From an uncultured Lachnospiraceae bacterium (GTDB lineage: Bacteria; Bacillota; Clostridia; Lachnospirales; Lachnospiraceae), in NCBI GenBank assembly GCA_902795625.1, contig CADBLW010000323.1, positions 1 to 6,262 of the forward strand: a stretch of DNA of 6,262 nt. Direction: 5' to 3'. The stretch's first letter is position 1, and each line of letters starts with the position of its first letter. The translations under genes were made by a program, and so were the position numbers. This document shows positions 6,180-6,262 of this stretch, piece after piece. The notes beneath the pieces are model-generated. The model was not told the DNA's origin. It made no database searches and worked only from the letters and a program-made list of their open reading frames with translations.

Positions 6180-6262
6180 GCGGATGTGGCGGAATGGCAG
6201 ACGCATCAGACTCAAAATCTGACGGGCTTACACTCGTGCGGGTTCAAGTCCCGCCATCCGCA
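6180..6262 (+). tRNA. tRNA-Leu, anticodon CAA
   Basis: The 83-base sequence folds as a class II tRNA. The 7-bp acceptor stem GCGGATG/CATCCGC (6180-6186 with 6255-6261) pairs perfectly and the discriminator base is A (6262), as in leucine tRNAs. The D stem is GCG/CGC with GG in its loop. The anticodon stem TCAGA/TCTGA encloses a CTCAAAA loop with the anticodon CAA at 6213-6215, reading UUG. A long variable arm (6223-6237) can form a CGGG/CTCG stem. The T arm GCGGG-TTCAAGT-CCCGC is perfect. The window ends at the discriminator base, so whether CCA is encoded cannot be seen. Confidence 0.97.

Noticed and set aside
5547..6262. Functional link between the two TTG-started genes and the adjacent tRNA-Leu(CAA), which reads UUG
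   Set aside because: Start codons are read by initiator tRNA whatever the codon, so this is coincidence.
1..6262. CRISPR array, insertion sequence, phage or defence genes
   Set aside because: No direct-repeat array, terminal inverted repeats, transposase or integrase motif was seen on either strand. The gene content is ordinary core chromosome.

Overview
The window looks like a chromosomal core region from a Firmicute of the class Clostridia, most likely near Lachnospiraceae. Three things suggest this: moderate GC content, strong AAAGGAGG-type ribosome binding sites, and a PolA and CoaE whose sequence details resemble that group. The placement is inferred from remembered family sequences, not from a search.

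All protein genes lie on the minus strand, so transcription runs from high to low coordinates. The right edge holds a plus-strand tRNA-Leu(CAA) (6180-6262) with its own promoter. Divergent from it starts a run of four genes: a small zinc-finger, single-pass membrane protein of anti-sigma type (5638-6111), DNA polymerase I (polA, 2781-5549), dephospho-CoA kinase (coaE, 2082-2711) and a YycJ/WalJ-like metallo-beta-lactamase-fold hydrolase (1287-2081). The spacing suggests one transcription unit: gaps are 88 and 69 bases, then coaE and the hydrolase abut with no gap. polA and the hydrolase both start with TTG. No convincing terminator interrupts the run.

After a 130-base gap with a good minus-strand promoter (consensus -35, 17-base spacer) comes a second unit: a stand-alone ACT-domain protein (884-1156), then the first 265 codons of a UPF0210/DUF711 protein (1-795, cut by the window edge). 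These two families are a widely conserved neighbouring pair of unknown biochemical role. The 88 bases between them contain a 13-bp imperfect hairpin just upstream of the UPF0210 ribosome binding site.

Functionally the first unit combines DNA repair and replication (PolA, Okazaki fragment processing), coenzyme A synthesis (CoaE), a probable nuclease-type metal hydrolase, and a membrane regulator with no visible partner. I see no mobile element, CRISPR array, phage gene or defence system. The points most worth following are the intercistronic hairpin, the ACT/UPF0210 pair and its promoter, the catalytically empty proofreading domain of PolA, and the zinc-finger membrane protein with no sigma factor beside it.
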